Source: Robiginitalea sp.
GTDB lineage: Bacteria; Bacteroidota; Bacteroidia; Flavobacteriales; Flavobacteriaceae
Length of the DNA: 64,000 nt
NCBI GenBank assembly: GCA_024642005.1
Contig: JAHECA010000007.1
Coordinates: forward strand, 1 to 64,000
Reading direction: 5' to 3'
Part shown: piece after piece, positions 8,568 through 17,189 of the stretch
Numbering within the stretch: position 1 is the stretch's first letter
Layout of the letters: each line of letters starts with the position of its first letter
Notes under the pieces: model-generated
What the model was told of the DNA's origin: nothing
The model's input: only the letters and a program-made list of their open reading frames with translations
Databases searched by the model: none
Position numbers and translations under genes: made by a program

Positions 8568-9551
8568 ATGCTGATAGACAACCACAATAGGGTAATCAAT
8601 TATGTGCGGTTGGCCGTTACGGACCGATGTAACCTGCGCTGCAACTACTGCATGCCGGAAGAAGGCATCGCCTTTGCCCGGAAGGACCACCTTCTGAGTA
8701 TCCCGGAGTTGAAACGATTGAGCCGCCTGCTCGTCGCAAAAGGTGTCGATAAGATCCGGATTACCGGAGGTGAACCCTTTGTACGCAAAGATCTGATGAG
8801 CCTTTTGGAATATCAGGCATCCCTGGAAGGTCTCCGTGAAATTTCCATCACCACCAATGCAACACTGATCGGCCCGCATATCGGCACGCTTGAAAAGCTG
8901 GGAATCCGCTCGGTAAACCTGAGTCTGGATGCCATACGCCCAGATACTTTTGCCAGGATTACCCGCAGAGATCATTTCCATACGGTATACGGCAACCTGA
9001 TGCGGCTTATTGACTCGAAAATTGACGTGCGAATTAATTTTATCGTGCTGAAAGGCCAGAACGAGGAAGACATCTACCCCATGATCGAGTTCCAGAAGGA
9101 GTATCCGGTATCTGTCCGCTTTCTGGAGGAAATGCCCTTTAACGGGGGAAGCCGCGATTTTACCAAGCTCCATTGGGATCACCGTCGCATCCTCGAACAC
9201 ATCAGTGAACGGTATCCGGATTTTGAGAAATTACCGGCCCCGCTAACCTCTACATCCGTGAATTACAAAATTCCCGGTCACAGGGGATCTTTCGGAATAA
9301 TCCCTTCCTTCAGCCGAACCTTTTGCGGCAGTTGCAACCGCCTGCGGGTAACTGCCACCGGCGATCTGATTACCTGCCTCTATGGGAAGCCGGTTGCCAA
9401 TTTGCGTTCTCCCTTGCGTTTCGCCGGCGAAGACCGCATCGTAGAGGATATCCTCGTACAGGCGGTAGGCTCACGGGCCAGGGATGGCTTTGAGGCTCAA
9501 GACCAGTTCGGCCCCATATTTGGAAGTTCGATGACCTCTATCGGGGGGTGA
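8568..9551 (+). CDS. moaA: MoaA, GTP 3',8-cyclase (radical SAM)
   Basis: The first step of molybdenum-cofactor synthesis: with S-adenosylmethionine it turns GTP into 3',8-cyclo-7,8-dihydro-GTP in the cytoplasm. Start set at ATG 8568 (a TTG lies two codons earlier). The 327-residue product has the N-terminal radical SAM cluster C21-x3-C25-x2-C28 ('CNLRCNYC'), the 'ITGGEP' SAM motif, the second 4Fe-4S set 'FCGSCNRL...TCLYG' and the C-terminal Gly-Gly needed for activity. 'MPEEG' and 'SLDAI' are also typical. In an operon between moaD and mobA. Confidence 0.95.
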   Translation: MLIDNHNRVINYVRLAVTDRCNLRCNYCMPEEGIAFARKDHLLSIPELKRLSRLLVAKGVDKIRITGGEPFVRKDLMSLLEYQASLEGLREISITTNATLIGPHIGTLEKLGIRSVNLSLDAIRPDTFARITRRDHFHTVYGNLMRLIDSKIDVRINFIVLKGQNEEDIYPMIEFQKEYPVSVRFLEEMPFNGGSRDFTKLHWDHRRILEHISERYPDFEKLPAPLTSTSVNYKIPGHRGSFGIIPSFSRTFCGSCNRLRVTATGDLITCLYGKPVANLRSPLRFAGEDRIVEDILVQAVGSRARDGFEAQDQFGPIFGSSMTSIGG

Positions 9552-9577
9552 ACGGTGCTGCTCACCAGGTTATTTTT

Positions 9578-10174
9578 ATGAATTCACAGGCAACTGTTTT
9601 GGGTTTGGTACTGGCCGGAGGGCAGAGCCGCCGCATGGGCCAGGACAAAGGTCTGCTTGACTACCACGGAAAACCCCAGAGGGAATACCTGTACGAGCAG
9701 CTGGCACCGCTGTGTGAAAGGGTTTATATCAGCATTCGCAGCGAACAGGAGCAGGCCCTGCCCAAGGGAATGCCGTACATTTTGGATGAAAACAGGTACA
9801 GGGGCCCTTTTAATGGGCTCTTATCGGCCCACAGGCAATTTCCCAATGCTGCCTGGCTGGTGGTCGCTTGCGACCTGCCCTTGATGGATACCCGGGCTTT
9901 GCGCTTTTTGATGGAACAGCGCGACCCGGGCGCCATGGCAACCGCTTACGCTACCCGTCAATCGGGTCTTCCGGAACCCCTGGCGGCCCTTTGGGAACCG
10001 CAGGCCCTGGAGCAGGCCATTGCGTACCTGGAATCAGGCAATAGCACCTGCCCCCGTAAATTTCTGATCAACACAAGCACCCGGCTGGTTTATCCGGAAG
10101 ATGATAGTTGGCTGGCGAACGCCAATGCCCCTGAGGATTATGAAATCCTGATGGAAAAGTTACACCGCTCATGA
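9578..10174 (+). CDS. mobA: MobA, molybdenum cofactor guanylyltransferase
   Basis: Start put at ATG 9578 (198 residues). A GTG at 9548 overlapping the moaA stop (GTGA) would add ten residues and is the alternative. The nucleotide-binding signature 'LVLAGGQSRRMGQDKGL' is the GTP-type LAGG...RMG..DK form, as opposed to the AAG form seen in the second nucleotidyltransferase at 23261. 'RGPFNGLLSA' and 'VVACDLPL' are further MobA landmarks. It transfers GMP to molybdopterin to give MGD. Its stop overlaps the moeB start (ATGA at 10171-10174). Confidence 0.9.
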   Translation: MNSQATVLGLVLAGGQSRRMGQDKGLLDYHGKPQREYLYEQLAPLCERVYISIRSEQEQALPKGMPYILDENRYRGPFNGLLSAHRQFPNAAWLVVACDLPLMDTRALRFLMEQRDPGAMATAYATRQSGLPEPLAALWEPQALEQAIAYLESGNSTCPRKFLINTSTRLVYPEDDSWLANANAPEDYEILMEKLHRS

Positions 10175-11244
10175 GCAAGCACAGATACGACCGGCAGACC
10201 CGGCTTGAAGGGTTCGGGATCAAGGGTCAGGAACTTCTCGGGAACGCCCGGATCCTGGTCGTGGGCGCCGGGGGACTGGGCGTGCCGATTTGTACCTATC
10301 TCAATGCCATGGGAGTGGGCACCCTCGGAATCGTTGACGGGGACACCATCGACCAGACCAACCTGCACCGCCAGCCGGCCTACGGGCCGGAAGACGTGGG
10401 CAAGCCTAAGGTTTCCGTTCTGGCGCAGGTACTTAAAAAACAAAACCCGGCTTCTTTAATCCGGACACATCGTGAGTTCCTGGGCCCTGCCAACGCCCTG
10501 GAGCTTCTCGAGCCCTACGATCTGGTGGTAGACGCCACCGACCGGATACCCACCCGCTACCTGCTCGATGATGCCTGTGTCATTCGGAATATCCCATGGG
10601 TATACGGAGCCCTGCACGGCTTTGAAGGACAAGTAAGCGTCTTCAACTACCGGGAAGGTCCGACCTACCGCTGTCTTTTTCCGCGAATTCCGAAACAAGG
10701 CGAAATCCCTGATTGCAATCAATTGGGAACCCTGGGCATTCTTCCGGGCATCGTGGGTAGTTTGCAGGCCCTGGAAGCGGTAAAAGTCGTCTGCGGCCTG
10801 GGCACGGTGCTTTCCGGAAAGCTCTTGCTGTATAATGCCCTGGACCAGCAAACCCAGCTTATTAATTTTGGACGGGACCTTTCACAAGATGCCCGAAAAA
10901 TTCGCGACGACGCCCATTACGCCCCTGATTTGTGCGAGGCCGGGGGAGGGGTTACGTTATCTCAGTACCGGGAGAAAGCCCGGAAAGGCAGGCCGCCTCT
11001 TTTGGTCGATGTCAGGGAGCCACATGAATTTGAGACAAACCATTTGCCTGAAGCCGTAAACATTCCGCTCATTGAACTTGAGCATGCCCTGGAATCCCTG
11101 GATGTACCCCGTGAACTTTACTTCATCTGTCATACGGGCAGCCGCAGCTCGCAGGCCTTCCGTAAGCTCAACGGGCGTTTAAAAACGGCTACCATCTATT
11201 GGATACAGGGGGGCATGCGCGACATACAGGCCGGGCAGCCCTGA
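10171..11244 (+). CDS. moeB: MoeB/ThiF-type adenylyltransferase fused to rhodanese
   Basis: A 357-residue protein with two domains. Residues 1-240 form an E1-like ATP-binding domain (GAGGLG 32-37, 'RQPAYGPEDVGKPK', 'DATDRIPTRY', catalytic-type Cys182 in 'IPDCNQLG'). Residues about 262-357 form a rhodanese domain with persulfide Cys320 in 'FICHTGSRSS'. The layout is that of Uba4/MOCS3-type proteins that activate a Gly-Gly carrier and then give it sulfur, so MoaD is the likely partner. Of the four zinc cysteines of E. coli MoeB only one position (Cys168, 'YRC') is present, and the C-terminal CxxC is gone. ATGA overlap with mobA. Confidence 0.88.
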   Translation: MSKHRYDRQTRLEGFGIKGQELLGNARILVVGAGGLGVPICTYLNAMGVGTLGIVDGDTIDQTNLHRQPAYGPEDVGKPKVSVLAQVLKKQNPASLIRTHREFLGPANALELLEPYDLVVDATDRIPTRYLLDDACVIRNIPWVYGALHGFEGQVSVFNYREGPTYRCLFPRIPKQGEIPDCNQLGTLGILPGIVGSLQALEAVKVVCGLGTVLSGKLLLYNALDQQTQLINFGRDLSQDARKIRDDAHYAPDLCEAGGGVTLSQYREKARKGRPPLLVDVREPHEFETNHLPEAVNIPLIELEHALESLDVPRELYFICHTGSRSSQAFRKLNGRLKTATIYWIQGGMRDIQAGQP

Positions 11245-11266
11245 GAAATCAATCCGAAAGCAACGC

Positions 11267-11719
11267 TCAGGCAAAATCTTTTTGCCTTCCGGAACGGATA
11301 AACCGGTAGAAGTACTGGAAGTTCCCGTTATACCAAATGGCAAAGATGAAGATCGTATACAGGAGCCAATCGGGAAGGACATAGGTGGCATAATAGGTTT
11401 TCAGGAGCAGGAAAGTCATTGCAACGGCTGCAATCCCCAGCGAGATAACGGTTCTTTTTCCCCTCCGGTTTAACAAAATCATCAGCAAAATGATCGCTCC
11501 CATAACAGGTTTCGCATGCATTAACATGGGAATAAGCTGCTCGTTTTCGATATCGAAGAACATCACCACGGCGCTCATATAGGCGGTAAGGCATAACGGG
11601 CACTTCGGAATCAGGATCAACAGCAGGGTCGACAGGAAAGACATCGAGCCATTGGCCCCACCGGCAATTTGCCGCGGGCCGATTTTGGTCTTACAACATT
11701 TGGAAGTGGCAGATTCCAT
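11267..11719 (-). CDS. Four-helix membrane protein with CC and CxxC motifs
   Basis: Start set at ATG 11719, 10 nt after the moeA stop; the open frame further upstream only shadows moeA. The product has 150 residues, with a cytoplasmic-looking N-terminus containing 'SKCCKTK' and then about four hydrophobic helices (roughly 28-50, 62-82, 88-106, 114-133). 'IPKCPLCLTAYMS' sits at the end of helix 1. Paired Cys in a small membrane protein recalls metal (MerC/MerT-like) or redox transport, but I recognise no family with confidence. The position behind moeA, in an island for a Mo-Cu enzyme, makes a metal role worth testing. Confidence 0.72.
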   Translation of the reverse strand: MESATSKCCKTKIGPRQIAGGANGSMSFLSTLLLILIPKCPLCLTAYMSAVVMFFDIENEQLIPMLMHAKPVMGAIILLMILLNRRGKRTVISLGIAAVAMTFLLLKTYYATYVLPDWLLYTIFIFAIWYNGNFQYFYRFIRSGRQKDFA

Positions 11720-11729
11720 TTTTGAGCCA

Positions 11730-12944
11730 TCAAAAAGGCATCCTATAAGGTACAAAAAGATACGATTCCCCTTTCTTAAACTCCATTTTATTTTGGGGAA
11801 GTACCAGAAAACCATCGGTTTGTACCAGGTTGGCAAAATCTCCCGAGCCATTCCCCAATACCGGATCTGCCTCCAATACGCCTTCGGGGGTACTCGCAAG
11901 ACGGGCCTCCAGAAAATAGACCAGATTGGGTTCAAACCGCACATCATTCCTGAGCCTCGCATAAAGGGGCGGAGGGGTAATGCCCAGGCATTTGTTTAAC
12001 CAGTATTTCAAATAGACGGCAACGCAGACGAATGAAGAAACCGGGTTCCCTGGCAGGGCAAAAATCACGGTTCCATCAGCGCCGCTCCCGAACCAAAAGG
12101 GTTTGCCCGGTCTTTGCTGGATTTTGTGGAAGTGCTTTCTGATCCCCAGGGCAGTGAGCACCTCAGGTAGGTAATCGAACTTGCCTTTTGAGACCCCTCC
12201 CGTAAAAATAAGGAGATCGTAAGATTCCAACAGGAGGGAAATGTCACGGGTCATGGCCTCGGGGTCGTCCGGCAAATGGTGCAGGTCTGATGGCATGCCC
12301 CAGGTCTTCAGGGTGCTCTGTATGCCGTACACGTTCGAACGGCGTATCTGGTGCAGCTCGGGAGTCTGGTCTATCGCAACCAGTTCGTCGCCTGTCGAAA
12401 TAATGGCGGTGCGGGGCAGTTTCCTTATCTTCAGTGAAGACTTGCCTACAGCAGCAGCAATATTGATTTCGGCGCTGGAAAGCAGTCGTCCCTGAGGAAC
12501 GATAAGGGCTCCGCTGGCCATATCAATGGCTTGAAAATGCACATTCTGCCTGGGTTTAACGGCATCTGTGAGCAGCCTGGCCTTGTTTCCGCTTATTTCC
12601 AGATCTTCATACCGGATCACCGTATCGGTATGCTCAGGCAGAATTGCCCCGGTCATTACCTCGAGGCAATGCCGGGGGTGTTGCAGGATTTGACGCGGGC
12701 TTCCGGCGGGTGCTATCCCCTCCATGGAAAATTCGCGGGCCCCACTGGCGAATGCTTCAAAACTGATGGCAATGCCATCCATGGTAACCCGGTCGAAAGG
12801 GGGGAAATCCCGGTCGGCAATGAGGTCTTCGGCGAGACATAGGCCGATGCAGTCTTTCAGTTCCCTGGCTTCGAGCGGAAATTGGGCTGCATGAGCTCCG
12901 AGAATCGAAAGTGCCTCTTCATAGGTTACGAAAGTCTTGTCCAT
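11730..12944 (-). CDS. moeA: MoeA, molybdopterin molybdotransferase
   Basis: A 404-residue cytoplasmic enzyme that inserts molybdate into adenylylated molybdopterin. The family order is visible: 'DFPPFDRVTMDGIA' at about 45-58, 'MTGAILPEHTDTVIRYED' at about 115-132, 'STGDEL' and, in the central domain, 'FTGGVSKGKFDYL' and 'LPGNPVSSFV' (the MPT-binding GGVS and PGNPV segments). It is transcribed away from the xdhC gene and followed by the small membrane protein. The adenylylating partner MogA is not in the window. Confidence 0.93.
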   Translation of the reverse strand: MDKTFVTYEEALSILGAHAAQFPLEARELKDCIGLCLAEDLIADRDFPPFDRVTMDGIAISFEAFASGAREFSMEGIAPAGSPRQILQHPRHCLEVMTGAILPEHTDTVIRYEDLEISGNKARLLTDAVKPRQNVHFQAIDMASGALIVPQGRLLSSAEINIAAAVGKSSLKIRKLPRTAIISTGDELVAIDQTPELHQIRRSNVYGIQSTLKTWGMPSDLHHLPDDPEAMTRDISLLLESYDLLIFTGGVSKGKFDYLPEVLTALGIRKHFHKIQQRPGKPFWFGSGADGTVIFALPGNPVSSFVCVAVYLKYWLNKCLGITPPPLYARLRNDVRFEPNLVYFLEARLASTPEGVLEADPVLGNGSGDFANLVQTDGFLVLPQNKMEFKKGESYLFVPYRMPF

Positions 12945-13305
12945 GTGTATTAACTTATAGGCACCTGCCTCACTACAAGGGCGGTACCACTTACCCGGTT
13001 TGCCAGTGCCCCGATCCGATAATTGTTTAATAAATTTGTAAGGGTACGCATGCCGAACGGCCGGGAGGTCCTGACAGTGAAAATAAGGATAATTGGATAT
13101 ATTCGGAGTACTTTTTGGGAAATGAAAATGCTAAACCCTGGCACCGGGCACAAGGCCCTTCCCGAACGGAATGACCAGCCAGTCCCGGCGGTTTCCCCGG
13201 ATATCGTACAGGTCATCGGCAACTTGAACCCTTGCCACAAATACACGTTAGCCGGCTATGGCCGGGCACATTTGCCGCAGCGAATGAACTTAAGCATTAA
13301 ATGAG
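12945..13305. other. Divergent intergenic region between moeA and xdhC
   Basis: 361 nt between divergent starts. The only recognisable signal is TAAATTTG at 13031-13038 on the plus strand, an exact match to the TAnnTTTG -7 element, but 268 nt before the xdhC ATG and without a clear -33 box. Open frames on both strands here look non-coding. No molybdenum-cofactor riboswitch fold is evident by eye. Confidence 0.4.
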
Positions 13306-14412
13306 ATGAAGGAAATTAAGTCGATCCTGAAATTGTACAACACCCTGAAGGGATCTGGAGAAAGGTGCGCCATTGCACAGGTGGTGCGTGTCGAGGAGTC
13401 CTCCTACAGGCGCGAGGGGGCCCGCATGCTTGTTTTTGAATCCGGTGTTTTCGAGGGGGGTATCAGTGGCGGGTGCCTGGAAGGCGATGCGCTGCAACGC
13501 TCGCAGATCGCCATCCTCAAACAGCAGCCTTCCATTGTTACCTACGATACGTCAAGGGAAAAGGAGATCGGTGTGGGCCTTGGGTGCAACGGGATCATCG
13601 ATGTGCTGATTTCCCCCATTACCGAAGATTCCCCACTGATTCCCATGCTGGAGAAATGTGTGGCCAGAAGGGATGAACACCTGATTGCCACTGTAACCTC
13701 ATTAACCGGCAGTTCCGATTCGCTCACGCTCGGCCAAAGCTTCTACTACGATACGGGCAGCGGGGTTATCGAGCAGGCTCCGGAAGGGGCTTTCCGCGAA
13801 TTTACCCTGGGCCGGATTGCCGAGGTGCTAACGCATAAAAAATCCAGGACCTATACCTATGATGCAGCGGGCCTTCAGGCCGATGTCTTTATCGAATTGA
13901 TCCCGCCACAGATCCATCTGGCCGTGTACGGCGATAATTACGACGTGTACCCGATCATCGATATGGCCCGGGTCATGGATTGGGAGGTTAGCCTGGTGGG
14001 CAATATCCAAAAGCTCAAAAAAGACAAGCTCCATTCCGTTGCAAACCTCTACCCGAAGGATTTGGACGAAAGGCCCGAACTGGACCGTCGCACTGCGGTA
14101 TTGCTTATGGCCCACGATTTTAAGACCGATTCGGCCAATTTGCTCGCCGTGCTCAAGGGCCAGGCTCCGTATATCGCCTGCCTAGGACCCCGGAAACGCT
14201 TTGAAAAAATGCTGGGCGCGTTCGAAACGGGCGGAATCAAACTTTCCGGGCCGTACATAGAGCGGCTTTATGCCCCGTGCGGGTTGGAAATCGGCGCCAA
14301 TACCCCGGAAGAAATTGCCGCCAGCATCTTTGCGGAAATCCTGGGGGTATTTGCCGGTAAGTCGGGGGGCAGGCTCAGGGATAAAACAGGTCCGATTCAC
14401 GAAAGGGAATAG
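13306..14412 (+). CDS. xdhC: XdhC/CoxI-family molybdoenzyme maturation protein
   Basis: A 368-residue two-domain protein. The N-terminal XdhC_CoxI domain shows 'CAIAQVVRVEESSYRREGARM' split across 21-42 and 'GGISGGCLEGDA' with the conserved Cys. The C-terminal XdhC_C Rossmann domain begins near residue 205 ('HLAVYGDNYDVYP'), where the usual GxGxxA/P dinucleotide motif is degenerate. XdhC proteins bind Mo-cofactor, protect its sulfurated form and hand it to xanthine-dehydrogenase-family enzymes, working with a cysteine desulfurase. One such desulfurase is the convergent neighbour. A second XdhC homologue (22180) lies in the same island. Confidence 0.88.
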   Translation: MKEIKSILKLYNTLKGSGERCAIAQVVRVEESSYRREGARMLVFESGVFEGGISGGCLEGDALQRSQIAILKQQPSIVTYDTSREKEIGVGLGCNGIIDVLISPITEDSPLIPMLEKCVARRDEHLIATVTSLTGSSDSLTLGQSFYYDTGSGVIEQAPEGAFREFTLGRIAEVLTHKKSRTYTYDAAGLQADVFIELIPPQIHLAVYGDNYDVYPIIDMARVMDWEVSLVGNIQKLKKDKLHSVANLYPKDLDERPELDRRTAVLLMAHDFKTDSANLLAVLKGQAPYIACLGPRKRFEKMLGAFETGGIKLSGPYIERLYAPCGLEIGANTPEEIAASIFAEILGVFAGKSGGRLRDKTGPIHERE

Positions 14413-14423
14413 GCCAGCCGGGG

Positions 14424-15596
14424 TTAGCTGCGGCGTTCCCAGAGGATGTTGCTTTCCCTGAGCCGACGCACGCTCTCAGTGATTAGGGCGATTGCCTTTT
14501 CGACATCCTGAGCCGTGGTGAACCTGCCCAGGCTTAAACGCAGTGAGGCATAGGCAAGGTTGCGTTCGACCCCCATCGCCAGGAGCACGTGGGACGGTTC
14601 CACAGCAGCCGAATTGCAGGCCGAACCATTGGATACGGCCATTTTACTGTTCAGGGCCGTCAGAAGCCCGGCCCCATCCACATAGGGAAAGGACAGATGC
14701 GCCGTATTGGGCAGGCGATTACCCGCCCGGTTGTTCGAAACTGCGAGTTCGATGGCCAGGAGCCCCGCTTCAAGGCGGTCCCTTAACTCATTAATCCGCT
14801 TCTGATCTTCCTCCATGCACTCAACCGACAGGCGTATGGCACGTGCCAGGCCCACGATAAGAGGCGTATTGATGGTGCCACCCCGCTGTCTTTTCTGCTG
14901 ACCTCCCCCGTGGATCAGGGCAGGCAGTGCAGCTTTATCTGCATTGTTCCTGATGTAGGTAAGGCCGATACCCTTTGGTCCGTATACTTTGTGCCCGGAG
15001 AAACAGGCGAAATCCACGAGCCCGAGAACACCCTCCAGCGGAACCTTGCCAAGAGCCTGGGTGGTATCTGAGAACAGCAGGGTGCCGTTCGACCTGGTAA
15101 GTGCGGCTATTTGTTCCAAGGGTTGGATGACCCCGGTCTCGTTGTTTGCGTACATAACCGCTGCCAGAATGGTCTCAGGCCTTAGGGCCTGGCGGAATGC
15201 CTCCAACGAGACCAGGCCATCAGGGCCCACATCCAGATAGGTGACCTCCAGGCCATCCTCTTCCAGCGCGGCACAGGTGTCCAGAACGGCTTTGTGTTCA
15301 GCCTTCGTGGTAAGGATATGCCCCCCGGCTGAAGTCCTTTTGCGGGCAACGCCTTTCAGGATGGTATTGATGCTTTCGGTCGATCCGGAGGTAAAGACAA
15401 GGTCTTCGGGCGAAACGCCCAGCAAATTGCCAATTTCGCAGGCAGCGTCTTCCACGGCCGTGCGGGCCAGCCAGCCATGGGAATGACCGCTGGAAGGGTT
15501 GCCAAAGTGTTCCTGAAAATAAGGCAGCATGGCCTCGACCACTTCGCGGGCACAGGGAGTGGTGGCATTATAGTCTAGGTATAGCCTGGAATCCAT
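14424..15596 (-). CDS. Cysteine desulfurase (NifS/IscS type)
   Basis: A 390-residue PLP enzyme that takes sulfur from cysteine as an enzyme persulfide. PLP lysine is Lys203 in 'SGHKVYGPKG', and the persulfide Cys is Cys327 in 'NGSACNSAAVEPSHVL'. 'TSGSTESIN', 'HKAVLDTC' and 'YANNETG' complete the NifS signature. Position between xdhC and coxM suggests it feeds sulfur to the MoeB-rhodanese/MoaD relay and to the cyanolysable sulfur of the Mo-Cu site, as related desulfurases do for xanthine dehydrogenase. A housekeeping Fe-S role cannot be excluded. ATG start; divergent from the cox genes. Confidence 0.92.
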   Translation of the reverse strand: MDSRLYLDYNATTPCAREVVEAMLPYFQEHFGNPSSGHSHGWLARTAVEDAACEIGNLLGVSPEDLVFTSGSTESINTILKGVARKRTSAGGHILTTKAEHKAVLDTCAALEEDGLEVTYLDVGPDGLVSLEAFRQALRPETILAAVMYANNETGVIQPLEQIAALTRSNGTLLFSDTTQALGKVPLEGVLGLVDFACFSGHKVYGPKGIGLTYIRNNADKAALPALIHGGGQQKRQRGGTINTPLIVGLARAIRLSVECMEEDQKRINELRDRLEAGLLAIELAVSNNRAGNRLPNTAHLSFPYVDGAGLLTALNSKMAVSNGSACNSAAVEPSHVLLAMGVERNLAYASLRLSLGRFTTAQDVEKAIALITESVRRLRESNILWERRS

Positions 15597-15733
15597 CGCC
15601 GTTTTATTGGGGGGCTGCGAAATTAAAAGTACAGCTATTAGCCGTAAAGCAATCGAATTTCAGAAGTTCACCCGAGAATCCCAAGAGGTGTTCCTTAATG
15701 TATTGTTAAATCCTCAACAGACGACGCACAGTA

Positions 15734-15764
15734 TTGTCAAATCCCAATAATTACAGTATATTTA
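15734..15764 (+). promoter_or_regulatory. Probable promoter of the cox operon
   Basis: TTG at 15734-15736, 20 nt spacer, TATATTTA at 15757-15764: one base from the TAnnTTTG -7 element at normal spacing. The coxM ATG is 36 nt downstream. The upstream 140 nt back to the desulfurase gene contain no clear operator palindrome. Confidence 0.42.
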
Positions 15765-15799
15765 AAGGTAATCCTGTAACAAAATCCAATAACACAATT

Positions 15800-16669
15800 A
15801 TGATACCAGCCAATTTCACGTATCACAGGGCAAATTCCCTCAAAGAGGCGATCTCTCTCGTTGAATCGCTTGGGGAAGAGGCCAAATTTATGTCCGGAGG
15901 GCACAGCCTGCTTCCCATGATGAAGCTTCGGTTCGCCACCCCCGAACATATTGTTGACATCAGCAAAATAGAAGGACTTTCCTTCATCCGGGAGGAAGGA
16001 GATTTGTTGAAAATTGGCGGATTAACGACCCAGTCCGAAATGGAGTATTCAGAGCTGATCCGCCGGAATTACCCGATTTTTTTAGATGCGATCAAACTCA
16101 CGGCAGACCCATCGGTGCGCAATGTGGGAACCATCGGGGGCAATATCGCCCACGGAGACGCCGCAAATGATCAGCCGGCACTGATGCTGGCCATGCGTGC
16201 GACCATTATAGCGGAAGGGCCCAATGGCCGGAAATCCATCCCGATCGATGAATTTTTTCACGGATTTTACATGACGGCACTGGAGCCTGCCGACGTGCTT
16301 GTGGAGATCCATGTGCCCAAAGCAAAAAAAGGCTGCGGGGGCGCTTACTATAAAATGGAGCGCAAGGTAGGAGATTATGCCACGGCAGGTGTGGCTGTTT
16401 ATGTGCAGCTGGACGGGAACGGGACCTGCAGCGAAGCAGGTATTGGCCTTACCAATGTGAGTGCGGTTCCCATGCGGGTAGATCGGGCAGAAGACCTGTT
16501 AAGGGGCAAAAAAATTACGCCCGACCTGATAGATCAGGCAGGGGCCCTGGCCGCTGAGGATTGTGAACCCACTTCAGATCTGAGAGGCTCGGAAGCCTAC
16601 AAAAGATCGCTCGTGCATACCCTTACAAAACGAATGTTGAACAAGGCTTTGGAAAGAGCAGGGCAATAA
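15800..16669 (+). CDS. coxM: CoxM, FAD subunit of carbon monoxide dehydrogenase
   Basis: Start at ATG 15800; an upstream TTG at 15734 falls inside the promoter. The 289-residue medium subunit of the xanthine dehydrogenase family has two FAD-binding motifs visible: 'SGGHSLLPM' at about 32-40 and 'TIGGN' at 111-115. '[14 protein letters not shown]' and '[12 protein letters not shown]' are typical of the CutM/CoxM group. It passes electrons from the Fe-S subunit to a quinone or other acceptor through FAD. First gene of coxM-S-L, 11 nt before coxS. Lengths and order match the classical form I operon. Confidence 0.93.
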   Translation: MIPANFTYHRANSLKEAISLVESLGEEAKFMSGGHSLLPMMKLRFATPEHIVDISKIEGLSFIREEGDLLKIGGLTTQSEMEYSELIRRNYPIFLDAIKLTADPSVRNVGTIGGNIAHGDAANDQPALMLAMRATIIAEGPNGRKSIPIDEFFHGFYMTALEPADVLVEIHVPKAKKGCGGAYYKMERKVGDYATAGVAVYVQLDGNGTCSEAGIGLTNVSAVPMRVDRAEDLLRGKKITPDLIDQAGALAAEDCEPTSDLRGSEAYKRSLVHTLTKRMLNKALERAGQ

Positions 16670-16680
16670 ACCAACTACCC

Positions 16681-17169
16681 ATGAAACACAATATCACCTT
16701 AAAGATCAATGGTCAATCCGTATCTGCGGAAGTGGACTCCCGGATGCTCCTGGTGCATTTCATCAGGGAGCACCTGAGCATGACCGGCACCCACATTGGC
16801 TGTGACACGAGTAACTGCGGGGCTTGCACAGTGCTCTTAAACGGTAAGTCGGTAAAATCTTGTACCTATTTGGCCGTTCGCGCCGACGGAGCGGAAATTA
16901 CCACCATCGAAGGCCTTTCGCCAGAGGGAACCAACCATCCCATACAGCAGGCCTTCCACGATCAACACGGCTTGCATTGCGGGTTCTGCACCCCGGGCAT
17001 GATACTGCGTACGGTCGATTTGCTGAAGCACAACCCCAACCCGACGGAATCAGAAATACGATGGGGAATTTCCGGAAACCTCTGTCGTTGTACCGGTTAC
17101 AACAATATAGTTAAAGCGATACAGCAGGCAGCCAAGGAAATGGCAAAAGAAAAACAACCTGCAGTCTAA
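16681..17169 (+). CDS. coxS: CoxS, [2Fe-2S] subunit of carbon monoxide dehydrogenase
   Basis: A 162-residue small subunit carrying two [2Fe-2S] clusters. The plant-ferredoxin-type cluster uses Cys41, Cys46, Cys49 and Cys61 ('CDTSNCGAC', later 'KSC'). The four-helix-bundle cluster uses Cys100, Cys103, Cys135 and Cys137 ('HCGFCTPGM', 'NLCRCTGY'). It relays electrons from the Mo-Cu site to FAD. It lies 20 nt before coxL. Confidence 0.95.
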   Translation: MKHNITLKINGQSVSAEVDSRMLLVHFIREHLSMTGTHIGCDTSNCGACTVLLNGKSVKSCTYLAVRADGAEITTIEGLSPEGTNHPIQQAFHDQHGLHCGFCTPGMILRTVDLLKHNPNPTESEIRWGISGNLCRCTGYNNIVKAIQQAAKEMAKEKQPAV

Positions 17170-17189
17170 CCTCAAAAAAGCAAGAAACC

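Noticed and set aside
12950-13304. Open frames on both strands in the moeA-xdhC gap
   Set aside because: Non-ATG starts, no family resemblance, and the frames overlap each other. The region is better read as regulatory.
15734-15799. An N-terminal extension of CoxM from TTG 15734
   Set aside because: It would place the start codon within the promoter elements. The ATG at 15800 gives the normal CoxM N-terminus.
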